Shown piece by piece: positions 26,634-35,518 of a stretch of DNA of 64,000 nt. Source of the stretch: Pontiella desulfatans (lineage in GTDB: Bacteria; Verrucomicrobiota; Kiritimatiellia; Kiritimatiellales; Pontiellaceae); NCBI RefSeq assembly GCF_900890425.1, contig NZ_CAAHFG010000001.1, positions 3,596,001-3,660,000 of the forward strand, given 5' to 3'. A program made the translations under genes and the position numbers. Below the pieces are notes generated by a model that worked only from the letters and a program-made list of their open reading frames with translations, did not search any database and had not been told where the DNA came from. How positions within the stretch are numbered: position 1 is the first letter of the stretch; every line of letters begins with the position of its first letter.

Positions 26634-26728
26634 CTGATTCGTCCTTATTTGGACAGCTGACCGGCACACAACGGCTGATCAACTGAGACGGTTTCCAACT
26701 AAGCACACCGATGGTGGTATTGATTGTA

Positions 26729-26740
26729 TATTCCTGCCAG
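26729..26740 (+). promoter_or_regulatory. Operator-like motif, site E
   Basis: TATTCCTGCCAG, reading CTGGCAGGAATA towards the 26633 start about 95 bp away. A single copy that matches sites B and F in the core. Confidence 0.4.
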
Positions 26741-26794
26741 TATATAGAAGGATTCAGCCACAACGTGAGTTCAGGGCACTGTTTTCCTGCGGCC

Positions 26795-27065
26795 TGGTGT
26801 CCTGATTCATAAATAGGTTTATATTTGACGGAATGATTTTGGATGCGCAGGGGACTAAAAAACGTAAGGCGATGCGAGCATCGTTGTCGATTTTTAGTCT
26901 GTTGAGCACCAAAAGCATCCGCCCCGGAGGGGTTCGCCCCCTTTGGCCCAGAATATTACCGAAGTTTTCGTCACATACTTCAGTATGCTTCCGCAACTTC
27001 GGAAATATTCTGCATCCAAATGGAACAAATCAAATGTAAATCTATTTCTGAATCAGGACACTAGT
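26795..27065. mobile_element. MITE-like element with about 50-bp inverted ends
   Basis: Left end: GTGTCCTGATTCATAAATAG at 26798. The right end read in reverse, GTGTCCTGATTCAGAAATAG, ends at 27061. The similarity continues inward for about 50 bp to TTTGGATGC on both arms. The centre holds further dyads: GACTAAAAAACG with CGATTTTTAGTC, and AGAATATTACCGAAG with CTTCGGAAATATTCT. It has no coding capacity, so it would be non-autonomous. The right end overlaps the stop codon of the sulfatase gene 27061-28383. No clear target duplication is visible. Confidence 0.65.
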
Positions 27066-28383
27066 TACTGCGCCATACTTCAATCTTCGTCTTCAGCCGT
27101 GCAACGGTTTTCGGATGCGCAGCCGCGAGATCGTTCTTTTCATGCGGATCGTTTTTCACGTTGTACAAACGTAGGGGTGCTTTGTCCCAGGCATGGAGTT
27201 TTCTATACGGGCTTGTATCCCTCCCCGGGTAACGCAGGATCAGCTTCCAATCCCCCTCGATACACCAGAGATACTGCAGTGTATCATCGGGATCAGTGAC
27301 ACTCATCTGCATCACCGTATTACACACACCGAATACCGTCTGGCGTGAACGTACCGCATCTTCATCCAGCAAGTTGATGCCCGGCAGCCCGGCCGGAGCT
27401 TCGACCCCCGCCGCGGCGGCGATGGTCGGAAAAAAATCGATGGCGTGGGCGAGGTCCGGGCTCCGCCCGACCTCCGCGTGCCCCGGCCATGAAACCATGA
27501 TGGGAGAACGTATGCCCATTTCAAACGGCGATCCCTTGGAACGCAGGGCAAATCCTTTCCATGTCTTCTGGTTCGGGTCGTCCAGGTTGCTGCTGTATGG
27601 CGCCCAGCCATTATCGCAGATATAGAGAATGAGCGTATTCTCGCGCAGTCCCCTTTCATCCAGAGCGTCCAACAGCGTACCGCAGGTTTCATCAAACCAT
27701 TCACACATGGCGTAATATTTTGCAATATCGGCCGACCGTCCCTCCTCGCTGTATTTATCCAGCAGCCGTTTGGGCGGATTGTGCGGCGTATGCGGCAGGA
27801 AAGGCGCATACCACAAGAGGAATGGTTTTTCCTCCTCAACGGCCCTATCGATAAATTCCGTCACCGGCGTCATGTTGTCGCGCCCGATCCTCAACCCCAC
27901 ATCGCCATGCCTTCCCTTTCGCGCCGGATCGCCATGGGTCATGCCATGCGTAAAACCGCCATCCTGAAATGAGCCTTCCCACCACTTGCCGGACTGATGC
28001 GTCAGATATCCATTCTCCGAAAGCAATTTTACGAAACTTGGAAACGTATGAAAGCGATCCTTCACCGGCTGATCCAACTCCGCACGGTTGTTTTTTCCAT
28101 CCACATCGTTGCCCACCACACCGTGTTCAAAGGGATAGCGCCCGGTGGCCAGCGAGGCCAGCGAAGGCCGGCACAACGGTGATGCCACATAACCGCGATC
28201 AAAGACCAGGCTGCTGTCCGCCAGCTTATCCAGCGCGGGGGTTTGGATGGTTTCATGACCCATAAAGCCATAGTCCCGCCAGCCCTGGTCATCGCTTAGG
28301 ATAAATACAATATTCGGCTGATCCGCCGCGAGGGCCAGGCCCGCCCATAGCAGACCGAATAAACAAACTGTTTTTTTCATCAT
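27061..28383 (-). CDS. Secreted sulfatase with CRPSL instead of CxPSR
   Basis: 440 residues. The start at 28383 (ATG-ATG) gives the signal peptide MMKKTVCLFGLLWAGLALAA with AGGGA upstream; an ATG at 28398 is an alternative, and longer frames to 28635 have no support. The fold is intact: NIVFILSDDQGWRDYGFMGH, GKWWEGSF, ICDNGW. The formylglycine site reads CRPSLASLATGRYP (Cys about 71): the nearly invariant Arg of CxPSR is Leu. Such CxPSL proteins occur in sulfatase families, but recognition by the maturation enzyme may differ. The stop codon lies in the end of the MITE-like element. Confidence 0.85.
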   Translation of the reverse strand: MMKKTVCLFGLLWAGLALAADQPNIVFILSDDQGWRDYGFMGHETIQTPALDKLADSSLVFDRGYVASPLCRPSLASLATGRYPFEHGVVGNDVDGKNNRAELDQPVKDRFHTFPSFVKLLSENGYLTHQSGKWWEGSFQDGGFTHGMTHGDPARKGRHGDVGLRIGRDNMTPVTEFIDRAVEEEKPFLLWYAPFLPHTPHNPPKRLLDKYSEEGRSADIAKYYAMCEWFDETCGTLLDALDERGLRENTLILYICDNGWAPYSSNLDDPNQKTWKGFALRSKGSPFEMGIRSPIMVSWPGHAEVGRSPDLAHAIDFFPTIAAAAGVEAPAGLPGINLLDEDAVRSRQTVFGVCNTVMQMSVTDPDDTLQYLWCIEGDWKLILRYPGRDTSPYRKLHAWDKAPLRLYNVKNDPHEKNDLAAAHPKTVARLKTKIEVWRSN

Positions 28384-28556
28384 TTCATTTCCCTTCATAC
28401 TATCGATTACGCGGACGGCAAACGTTCGAATGTATCGCTTCCGGTGGACACCGGATACGTGAGCAACCAGGGGGCCCGTTGTCCACGGACGATGAGGACA
28501 TCGTCCCTCCAGAAAACCTACAGCACTGCTTCTCCGCATATAACAATGCCCGTACA

Positions 28557-31500
28557 TCATCGAACCTGCTTCAACTGCACCGGACCCAGCAGGCCGGATG
28601 GCAGCAGCGGCTCGTCGATGGTATGCAGATCCCACAGTACCCAGGTGGTGCGGCCGACCGGACTTTTCCCGCCATTGCGCACCCAGTCCGGAATAAATTT
28701 CTGGACGCTGCGCCGACCGGCATTCCGATATTCCAGACCCGGGTCGGGATGCAGGATATGATCACCGATCAGACGGTTCGGCCACAGGTTGGTCACCTTG
28801 ACTTCCAGCGTATTTTCGCCCTCCACCAGCGCACCACTCACATCCACCTTAAACGGCGGTTTCCAGAGTGTGCCCAGATCCTTTCCATTCAGGATCACTT
28901 CCGCAATGTTTTCCACCGCGCCGAGATCCAGCAAAACAGCCCCCATGCCGCCCTTCCCGTTCCGGTTAAAGGTCTTGGTATACGTTGCAGTGCCTGAGAA
29001 ATATTTCACGCCGTCGTCCGAATGCGTCGACCAGTCCACCAACTCCGGAAGCTCAACGCTCGCCGGCGCCTGACGGTTCGGCGGGAAGGTAATGGCCCAC
29101 GGCCCTTTCAACGTCGTCACAACGGTTTCAGAAGGAATCGAGAAATCCGAATCTGCCGGAGCCTTTGCCGGTTTACGGAATACCACGAACCATGATCCGG
29201 CCGGATCAAAATGAACCGGAAGCTCCGTAATACCGTCGCGCTCGCGCCAGGCTTCCACCGGCTTCATTGCCCCGGTTGAGGGGTCCCACAGCTCCGGTTG
29301 TTTTCCGCTCACCCGGAAACGCAGGATGGTATCCGCCGCCGCGTCGGGGTTTTCGTTCGCGACAAAATAGAGGTCGGCCTCATCGGTATAGCGGTGGATA
29401 TAGTTCAGCTTAACATCTTCCGGTGCGTCATAGTCAAAGTCCGGCGGCGCGATATGGTTGAGCACGGTTTCCAGCGGCTCATCCGACACCTTCTTCCAAA
29501 CCCTGGAAACGATCTGCGCCAGCTCGGCATCCTTTTTCTCCCAGTCGTGCAACCCCGGTGTGCGCAGCGGCTTTTTACCCACCACAACGGCGCCGGCGTT
29601 TACCAGCCGTTCCACTTCGCGGGCGGCTTCGATCGTCATGTGCTCGCGGCCGGGCAGCAGCAGCACGCGGTAGCGCATCCCGCTCGGCAGCGTCAATGTG
29701 CCGTCTTTTTCCACGTCCAGCCGTTGGAGGATTTCCAGGTTGCAGCCATCAAAATCATAACCGGCCGGAATCGGATTCCAGATTTCATCGCGGAACCCGA
29801 GATAGTTCGGCGCGTCATGCCCGATGTAATGAATCACATCCGCCGCAAACGTTCCGGTCTGCAACAACGACTGACAACGCGTTGCATAGTCGCAGAATGC
29901 CTTCGCTCCGTTTTCCCACCACGTCTGCCCGCGGTCAAAAATTATCCCGTACGGTCCGAAGGTCATGCCAGGTTCCACATTATTGAACGGCTGCATGCAG
30001 TAGCGATGAATAATGTAGCGGTTGACGCCTGCGCAGAAAGCGAGATCGCCCAGCACCTTGAAATCAAACAGATCCTGACCATAGGTTCCGAACCCGGCGG
30101 TAAATGACTCTGCAGCGGCAAAGGGTCGCCCATAGGTGTGCGCCGTGGAAGCCCCCACTTTGCAGTCGGGCCGCAGATAGTGCCCCGGATGGCGTTTCCA
30201 GAATTCGCCGACATAGATATCGGTCTTCGCGGCATAGTTCAGCGGATCATAGACCAGCATCTGCATACCGGCCGCCTCACTCTGGAACAGCACCCCGTTC
30301 TCATGGCATTTTTCACGCAGCGCGCCATAAAAGTTGTCGGCGATTAGGTCCGCCATCGTGCGGCGCAGATCCCAGAGAAAACGTTCCGACTCCTTCGAAC
30401 CACCCACCACAACCCCGGCGGAAAGGACCGGCAGATACGGCAGCATGGAATAGCCCCGCCGTTTTTCAAACTCCTGCATAAACTCATGCGTCCAGGTCTG
30501 GGTATCACATTCCCAGCTGTCGGAATGCACGGAAAAGATCGGGTGCCCCTTTTCCTTATTGTTCTCGGCAATCATGCCTTTGGCAAAGGAATCGAAATGG
30601 AAGTTCAGCGCTTCCGCACTCATTTTATCCACTTCCAGTCCCAGTCCGGCATTGGTTTCCGGCTGCACATATTTTCCATTGGTCGACATGCCCAGGCGAT
30701 AGACCATCCAGCGCCCCGCAGGGGCCTTCCAATCCAGCGTTCCGTCCGCTGACAGCTTGTCCGTGAGGTTGATAACGTTCTTGCGATCCAGTCCCGGCAA
30801 ACTGAGGTCGGGATTCTGGGCATCGAACCAGAAGGTCTCGCCACCATGCTCACCGCGCTCGCGGGCAAACTGGCATTTGGCCTCCCACAGGTGAACCCGC
30901 GGACCGGAAAACAGTTCGATGCCTTCCACTTTCCCGAAGGTCGGTTTTTTACACTTGATGCGGATAACTTTGGCCTGCACCGGCGTAAATGAAGCAGTCA
31001 CCGTCAACTGAGGCGCGCGGCGGTTACAGACATTTAAATCAAAGTCCACCACGGGCGTGAACGTCTTGCCGTCTTCCGAAACCAACACCGTGGTCGGCGT
31101 ATCCTGAAGCTTCACATGAAAATCATATTCCATCAGGAACTGAACCGTGGAAAGGGTCTGGGCTTCACCCAGATCGATTTCTATTTCGCTGACTTCCTCA
31201 ATCGCAGTCGCTCCATCGCCGTCCGTCAGTTCGGTTCGCGCTTCCCCGTTCACCTGAATTTCTTTTGGCAAAGTAAGCGAATCGTCCGCCGCAGGAACGG
31301 CGTACACAGCCACATCCTCATAATAATCGAGTTTGGCTTCGGGCTGCTTCAACTGAATGGTTTCGGCATCGGACCCATCCACCGTAGTGGAACTCCATAC
31401 CAGCACTTTCATGGAGCGGTCCGGTGTAATCCATGGCCCGCCGGAGGTCGCCCAGCCATCGCACTGATGCAGCGTAATCTGCATACCGAGACGGCGGGCT

Positions 31501-31835
31501 TCATCACCGACATGCCGGTAGAGCTCGCGCCATTCCGGTGAATTAAAATCGGCCGGGCCCGGCGGGGTATTCAGACCGACGCCCATAATCAGGGCACCCT
31601 CAATCCCTACCCGATCCATGGCTTCCAGGTCGGCGGTGATTCCCTCTTTGGTGATATTGCCGTCCATCCAGAACCAATACACCCACGGCTTCGCCTCATC
31701 CGACGGATGGGTAAAGCGCTCTTCGAGCGAAACGTTGCTCCGTTCAGAATCATCAACGTCGGCCGTATTCACACAACCCGCAACACACCCCAACGCACAC
31801 AACAAGAAAACAATACTATTCAGTCTATTTTTCAT
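28557..31835 (-). CDS. GH106-like alpha-L-rhamnosidase, lipoprotein
   Basis: 1092 residues from the ATG at 31835. The lipoprotein signal MKNRLNSIVFLLCALGCVAG ends at Cys21 (VAGC). Near residue 50, PWVYWFWMDGNITKEGITAD then LEAMDRVGIEGALIMGVG is the hallmark opening of GH106-type catalytic domains; PDRSMKVLVWSS and the long C-terminal beta region ending VILNGKDLGTLWKPPFKVD, TNLWPNRLIGD also match the family. Known members release alpha-L-rhamnose. Membrane anchoring suggests action in the periplasm or at the cell surface. It is the last gene after a sugar symporter and isomerase on the same strand, which supports a rhamnose pathway. Confidence 0.85.
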   Translation of the reverse strand: MKNRLNSIVFLLCALGCVAGCVNTADVDDSERSNVSLEERFTHPSDEAKPWVYWFWMDGNITKEGITADLEAMDRVGIEGALIMGVGLNTPPGPADFNSPEWRELYRHVGDEARRLGMQITLHQCDGWATSGGPWITPDRSMKVLVWSSTTVDGSDAETIQLKQPEAKLDYYEDVAVYAVPAADDSLTLPKEIQVNGEARTELTDGDGATAIEEVSEIEIDLGEAQTLSTVQFLMEYDFHVKLQDTPTTVLVSEDGKTFTPVVDFDLNVCNRRAPQLTVTASFTPVQAKVIRIKCKKPTFGKVEGIELFSGPRVHLWEAKCQFARERGEHGGETFWFDAQNPDLSLPGLDRKNVINLTDKLSADGTLDWKAPAGRWMVYRLGMSTNGKYVQPETNAGLGLEVDKMSAEALNFHFDSFAKGMIAENNKEKGHPIFSVHSDSWECDTQTWTHEFMQEFEKRRGYSMLPYLPVLSAGVVVGGSKESERFLWDLRRTMADLIADNFYGALREKCHENGVLFQSEAAGMQMLVYDPLNYAAKTDIYVGEFWKRHPGHYLRPDCKVGASTAHTYGRPFAAAESFTAGFGTYGQDLFDFKVLGDLAFCAGVNRYIIHRYCMQPFNNVEPGMTFGPYGIIFDRGQTWWENGAKAFCDYATRCQSLLQTGTFAADVIHYIGHDAPNYLGFRDEIWNPIPAGYDFDGCNLEILQRLDVEKDGTLTLPSGMRYRVLLLPGREHMTIEAAREVERLVNAGAVVVGKKPLRTPGLHDWEKKDAELAQIVSRVWKKVSDEPLETVLNHIAPPDFDYDAPEDVKLNYIHRYTDEADLYFVANENPDAAADTILRFRVSGKQPELWDPSTGAMKPVEAWRERDGITELPVHFDPAGSWFVVFRKPAKAPADSDFSIPSETVVTTLKGPWAITFPPNRQAPASVELPELVDWSTHSDDGVKYFSGTATYTKTFNRNGKGGMGAVLLDLGAVENIAEVILNGKDLGTLWKPPFKVDVSGALVEGENTLEVKVTNLWPNRLIGDHILHPDPGLEYRNAGRRSVQKFIPDWVRNGGKSPVGRTTWVLWDLHTIDEPLLPSGLLGPVQLKQVR

Positions 31836-31922
31836 GTCCCTAACATAGTGAATCGTTAGGTTTATAGAATAGCACTTTACTGCCCAAGAATTGAAGTCCA
31901 GCGCCATCCTCTTGGTGCAAAA

Positions 31923-33329
31923 TCAGCAAACCCGATTCACCTCGATGCCCAGCAGCGCGCCGAGTTTTTCAATCTTGTCGCCGATGTGGCCGACGCCGAT
32001 CGCACAATGATGCGCAGGGCCGCCTTTGGACCAATCGTTCATGAAGCCTTTGGCACCGATGCTGAATTGATACCGGCTGTTGGTATTGCCGATCTGCAGC
32101 ACCGGTCCCGGAACCGATTCGCCCTCAGCCACCTGGAGGAAGACGGAGCCGTCGCGGCGCGTTACCACGGAAAGAATGGTGACCGGCCCATGCTGGACGG
32201 TCATCTGGATCGACAGCCCTTTACCCGGCTTGCCGTGATAGACCGACAGCGGCACGAGACCGACCCGTCCTTCGGCAATCGCAAAATGCGCGGGGCCGTC
32301 GTGGCCGAGATAAACCACGTCATCGACAAAGTCGGAAAGGTAGAATTCGGAAAACGAACCTCCGACGCCGAACAGGTCCATAATCTTCATGGCCTGTACA
32401 TTCTTTACTTCGCATTCACCGGCCACCGGAACATTGCGGCCGGTCAGCAGCGTGTTGCCCGCGATGACGGAGGTGACGATGTTTTCATATTCGCCCTGCC
32501 CTTCGTAGTAATAGGCCATGGAACCGAGCTTGTGTTTTTCGATCAGTTTATCGAGGGCCACCGAAGTTTTCGCCGCACGCTCGATTTCGGAGGGTTCACA
32601 CTCTTCCGATACCTGGAACTTTTCGTTGAATTCAGCAATTTTGGCAATGACCTCTTCGTTCGTGACCGCGTTGCGCAGCTCAAACACCTCGCACATTTCC
32701 AACAGTTGGAAATGGTTGCCGAACGTGGCCGACTGCTGGGTCAGGTCGGAATAGACATCGAGCATACCGCAGTAGTAGTGGCCGAGAATCCCGACGCGGT
32801 TTTCGCGCATGCCTGCGGCGACCTTGGCGGCATCCACCCAGTCGCGAATTTCCTGCCAGGCTTCCTCTTCCTGCAGGTAGCCGGTCACGACGTGATAGTC
32901 GATTCCCGTGCGGTTAAAGACGCAGGCCAGCTCCGGCACGGAGCAGGACTGGCAATGTTCCAGCCAGACCCCGGTCATGACACCACGGTCGCCCAACGCA
33001 TTAAACTTCTCGTAATCGAGCTGCGCCACCGGCTGGAGATTGAGCATCACCACCGGCACTTTGGTTTTCTGTACCACCGGCAATACGGTCGACGAGAGCG
33101 CATAGGTGGAGATAAAGAGAAAGATCACCTCGACGTCCTCTTTCTTGAACAGCGCTGAAACCTCGTGTGCCTTTTCCACATTATCCACCATGCCGCCATC
33201 CACCAACTCGGTGCCCATGCCCGCGATGCGGTCGCGGATCTCGGCATGATAGCCGTTCAGGTTGTCGAGCAGCCCGTCAAACTGCGGCCAGTAGGTATCG
33301 AGTCCAATTGAAAATATTCCTGCTTTCAT
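31923..33329 (-). CDS. L-fucose/L-arabinose isomerase-fold protein
   Basis: 468 residues from the ATG at 33329 with AAAGGAGAAGAAT just upstream. No signal peptide, so cytosolic. The chain has the fucose/arabinose-isomerase-type architecture: an N-terminal Rossmann-like domain (MKAGIFSIGLDTYWPQFDGL; VEVIFLFISTYALSSTVLPV), a middle domain (RVGILGHYYCGMLDVYSDLT) and a C-terminal beta barrel (VPVAGECEVKNVQAMKIM; GHIGDKIEKLGALLGI). It would interconvert an aldose and a ketose. Position between a RhaT-type symporter (25 bp gap) and a GH106 gene (87 bp gap) suggests L-rhamnose or a related deoxysugar as substrate; the sequence alone does not settle this. Confidence 0.8.
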   Translation of the reverse strand: MKAGIFSIGLDTYWPQFDGLLDNLNGYHAEIRDRIAGMGTELVDGGMVDNVEKAHEVSALFKKEDVEVIFLFISTYALSSTVLPVVQKTKVPVVMLNLQPVAQLDYEKFNALGDRGVMTGVWLEHCQSCSVPELACVFNRTGIDYHVVTGYLQEEEAWQEIRDWVDAAKVAAGMRENRVGILGHYYCGMLDVYSDLTQQSATFGNHFQLLEMCEVFELRNAVTNEEVIAKIAEFNEKFQVSEECEPSEIERAAKTSVALDKLIEKHKLGSMAYYYEGQGEYENIVTSVIAGNTLLTGRNVPVAGECEVKNVQAMKIMDLFGVGGSFSEFYLSDFVDDVVYLGHDGPAHFAIAEGRVGLVPLSVYHGKPGKGLSIQMTVQHGPVTILSVVTRRDGSVFLQVAEGESVPGPVLQIGNTNSRYQFSIGAKGFMNDWSKGGPAHHCAIGVGHIGDKIEKLGALLGIEVNRVC

Positions 33330-33354
33330 AATATTCTTCTCCTTTAAGAAATGA

Positions 33355-34398
33355 TCAGTGAGCGGCCGACGCACCCTGCATCCAGTTGCCGAGACCAATG
33401 AGTACGGTGGAAAAGGCGATAACGAGAATCCCGGCCACCAGCGTTCCGATGGTCTTGCGACCGGTGCCCTCCCACTCTTTAAGATAGAGACTCCACAGAT
33501 TGCTCGCCATGATCACGAACGACATATGCAGCGTCCAGCTGGTGAAGTCATATTCGCCCATTTTGGTCGACCCCATGCCGTAAAACATAAACTGCAGATA
33601 CCAGGTAACGCCTGCGAGCGCAGCGAAACTGAAGTTTTTCGTGCGCGGCGCGCCATTATCGGCAAAGTCTTTCCAGCTGCCTTTTGAGCGCAGCAGATAG
33701 CCGCACCACACCGCATTCGTCGTGAACCCACCAAGCAGAATCACCACCAGCGCGGCATTGTTGACCCACAGTGCGCCGGTGCCCGAAACGGCCGCCGCCT
33801 CGGCAATGGGTTTACCCGCCGCAAAGGCGAACGCCATACAGGCACTCATCAGCCCGGCAAAACCGGCCACCAGCAACCCGCGCCCAAGATGGAAGTCCTG
33901 TTTATCCTCCTCCTCTTTGGTCAGCGCGGATTCCTTGAGGTGCCCAGCATAGCCGCAGATACCAATACCGATCAGGCAGACCAGAATACCGGACAGGACC
34001 ACCCAGCCCGGGCCGGTTGTGAGCAGGCGAATGATGCTTCCGTCATAGATCGCCGGAACCAGCGTGCCAAATGCCGCGCAGAATCCCAGCGCGACCCCGT
34101 AGCCGAGCGACATGCCCAGATAACGAACCGACAGCCCGAACGTCAGCCCGCCGATGCCCCAGAGCAGGCCGAACAAAAACGTCCACCCCAACGCTGCGGG
34201 CGGCGCGGACAAAATGGCACCAAAGAGCTCAGGCACCGTCAGCAATGCCATGACAATTGGCGCAATGATCCAGGAAAAGAACCCGTTCACCAGCCAGCCG
34301 CTCTCCCACGACCACTCGCGAACCTTCTTCAACGGAAGATAAAAACTCCCCGCGGCAAAACCGCCCACCGCATGCAAAAAAACACCCAACGCAACCAT
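33355..34398 (-). CDS. rhaT: RhaT-family L-rhamnose:proton symporter
   Basis: 347 residues from the ATG at 34398 (GTGAGGTTGCA upstream), matching the usual length of about 344. Around ten hydrophobic segments fit an inner-membrane drug/metabolite-type transporter. Family marks include ALGVFLHAVGGFAAGSFYLP, PLKKVREWSWESGWLV, FFSWIIAPI, GLLWGIGGLTFGLSVRYLGM, SLGYGVALGFCAAFGTL, and the C-terminal WYLQFMFYGMGSTKMG. It would import L-rhamnose with protons. It is the first gene before the isomerase and the GH106 gene, and is divergent from an AraC regulator 104 bp away. Confidence 0.88.
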   Translation of the reverse strand: MVALGVFLHAVGGFAAGSFYLPLKKVREWSWESGWLVNGFFSWIIAPIVMALLTVPELFGAILSAPPAALGWTFLFGLLWGIGGLTFGLSVRYLGMSLGYGVALGFCAAFGTLVPAIYDGSIIRLLTTGPGWVVLSGILVCLIGIGICGYAGHLKESALTKEEEDKQDFHLGRGLLVAGFAGLMSACMAFAFAAGKPIAEAAAVSGTGALWVNNAALVVILLGGFTTNAVWCGYLLRSKGSWKDFADNGAPRTKNFSFAALAGVTWYLQFMFYGMGSTKMGEYDFTSWTLHMSFVIMASNLWSLYLKEWEGTGRKTIGTLVAGILVIAFSTVLIGLGNWMQGASAAH

Positions 34399-34501
34399 TG
34401 CAACCTCACTGTTTTTCAATTCTGACGAATACAAAAAATAGCAAGCCACACTCATTTCACAATGGACAGAATGGCATCATTTTTGCACATTATGACTTTT
34501 C

Positions 34502-35410
34502 ATGAACAAACTTGAAAAATCCTGGTCCTGTTACCTCCCGCAATCGCCCGAAGCGGAGGAATGGGGACTGTTTGTCCTCGATGCCGGCTACACGGTCATT
34601 CCACCGAACACTCCATATCCTCCCGGCCAGCATCCTGATGACCACATGTCAGTAACCACCGACAGAACGCTCGACAGCTGTACGTTGGTTTATATCACGC
34701 GCGGCGGCGGCATCTTTGAATCCCGTTCCGGCGGAAAACACACCATCCGGGAAGGCGACCTGTTTGTTCTTCATCCCGGAGAGTGGCACCGCTACCAGCC
34801 TAACCCGGAAACAGGATGGGACGAATACTGGGTGGAATTCGATGGAGAGCAGGCCCGGCGCATCATGGGTCATGACGAGTTTTCACTGAAAAAGCCAGTG
34901 CTTTCAATCGGCGACGACGACCAGATTCTGCGGCTGTTCATCGAGATCGCCGAAGCCACGCAGACCCAGTCGCCCGGATTCGAACACATTATCGCGGCGC
35001 AAACCTCGCAGATTGTGGCGAGAATCCTGGCGAACCTTCGTTGCAGCAGTGCCGAAGCCCGCGAAATGGAAGCCCTCATCCGCCGGGCCCGTTTGCACAT
35101 CCTGAAAAACGCCGAACAGACCATCGGCATTCCGGATCTCGCCCGCAAACTCGGCATCAGTTATTCCGCATTCCGGCAGCGCTTCAAGCAGATTACCGGC
35201 CTGCCCCCGGGACAGTTCCAAATTCAGATCCGGCTCAACAAAGCCCGCAACCTCCTGCGCAACAGCCCGCTCTCCGTCGCCGACATCGCCGAACAGCTCG
35301 GCTTTGAATCGATCTACTATTTTTCCCGCCTCTTCAAAAAAAAGACCGGATGCTCCCCACTCGCTTACCGCAAGCAGGCGGACGCCCCAAAAGCCCGCAG
35401 CTCCGCATAG
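34502..35410 (+). CDS. AraC-family regulator of the rhamnose-type locus
   Basis: 302 residues. Residues 60-120 are a cupin sensing domain (TLVYITRGGGIFESRSGGKH; EGDLFVLHPGEWHRYQPN). The C-terminal double HTH (about 190-295) reads IPDLARKLGISYSAFRQRFK, ITGLPPGQFQ, IAEQLGFESIYYFSRLFKKK and CSPLAYRK. It is less similar to the tandem AraC pair than they are to each other. It is divergent from the rhaT-isomerase-GH106 group over a 103-bp spacer and upstream of the convergent GH78 gene, which strongly suggests it controls sugar uptake and cleavage here. The ligand is presumably rhamnose (inferred). Confidence 0.9.
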   Translation: MNKLEKSWSCYLPQSPEAEEWGLFVLDAGYTVIPPNTPYPPGQHPDDHMSVTTDRTLDSCTLVYITRGGGIFESRSGGKHTIREGDLFVLHPGEWHRYQPNPETGWDEYWVEFDGEQARRIMGHDEFSLKKPVLSIGDDDQILRLFIEIAEATQTQSPGFEHIIAAQTSQIVARILANLRCSSAEAREMEALIRRARLHILKNAEQTIGIPDLARKLGISYSAFRQRFKQITGLPPGQFQIQIRLNKARNLLRNSPLSVADIAEQLGFESIYYFSRLFKKKTGCSPLAYRKQADAPKARSSA

Positions 35411-35518
35411 GCGTTTCCAATCCTTGGAACGTTTGATTCTGTTTTCCAGGATTTTGAACTAATCCTCCAATGGAATATGTGTAGTGTAGCGACAGCGGGC
35501 ATGCATCCTTTTAAAAAT

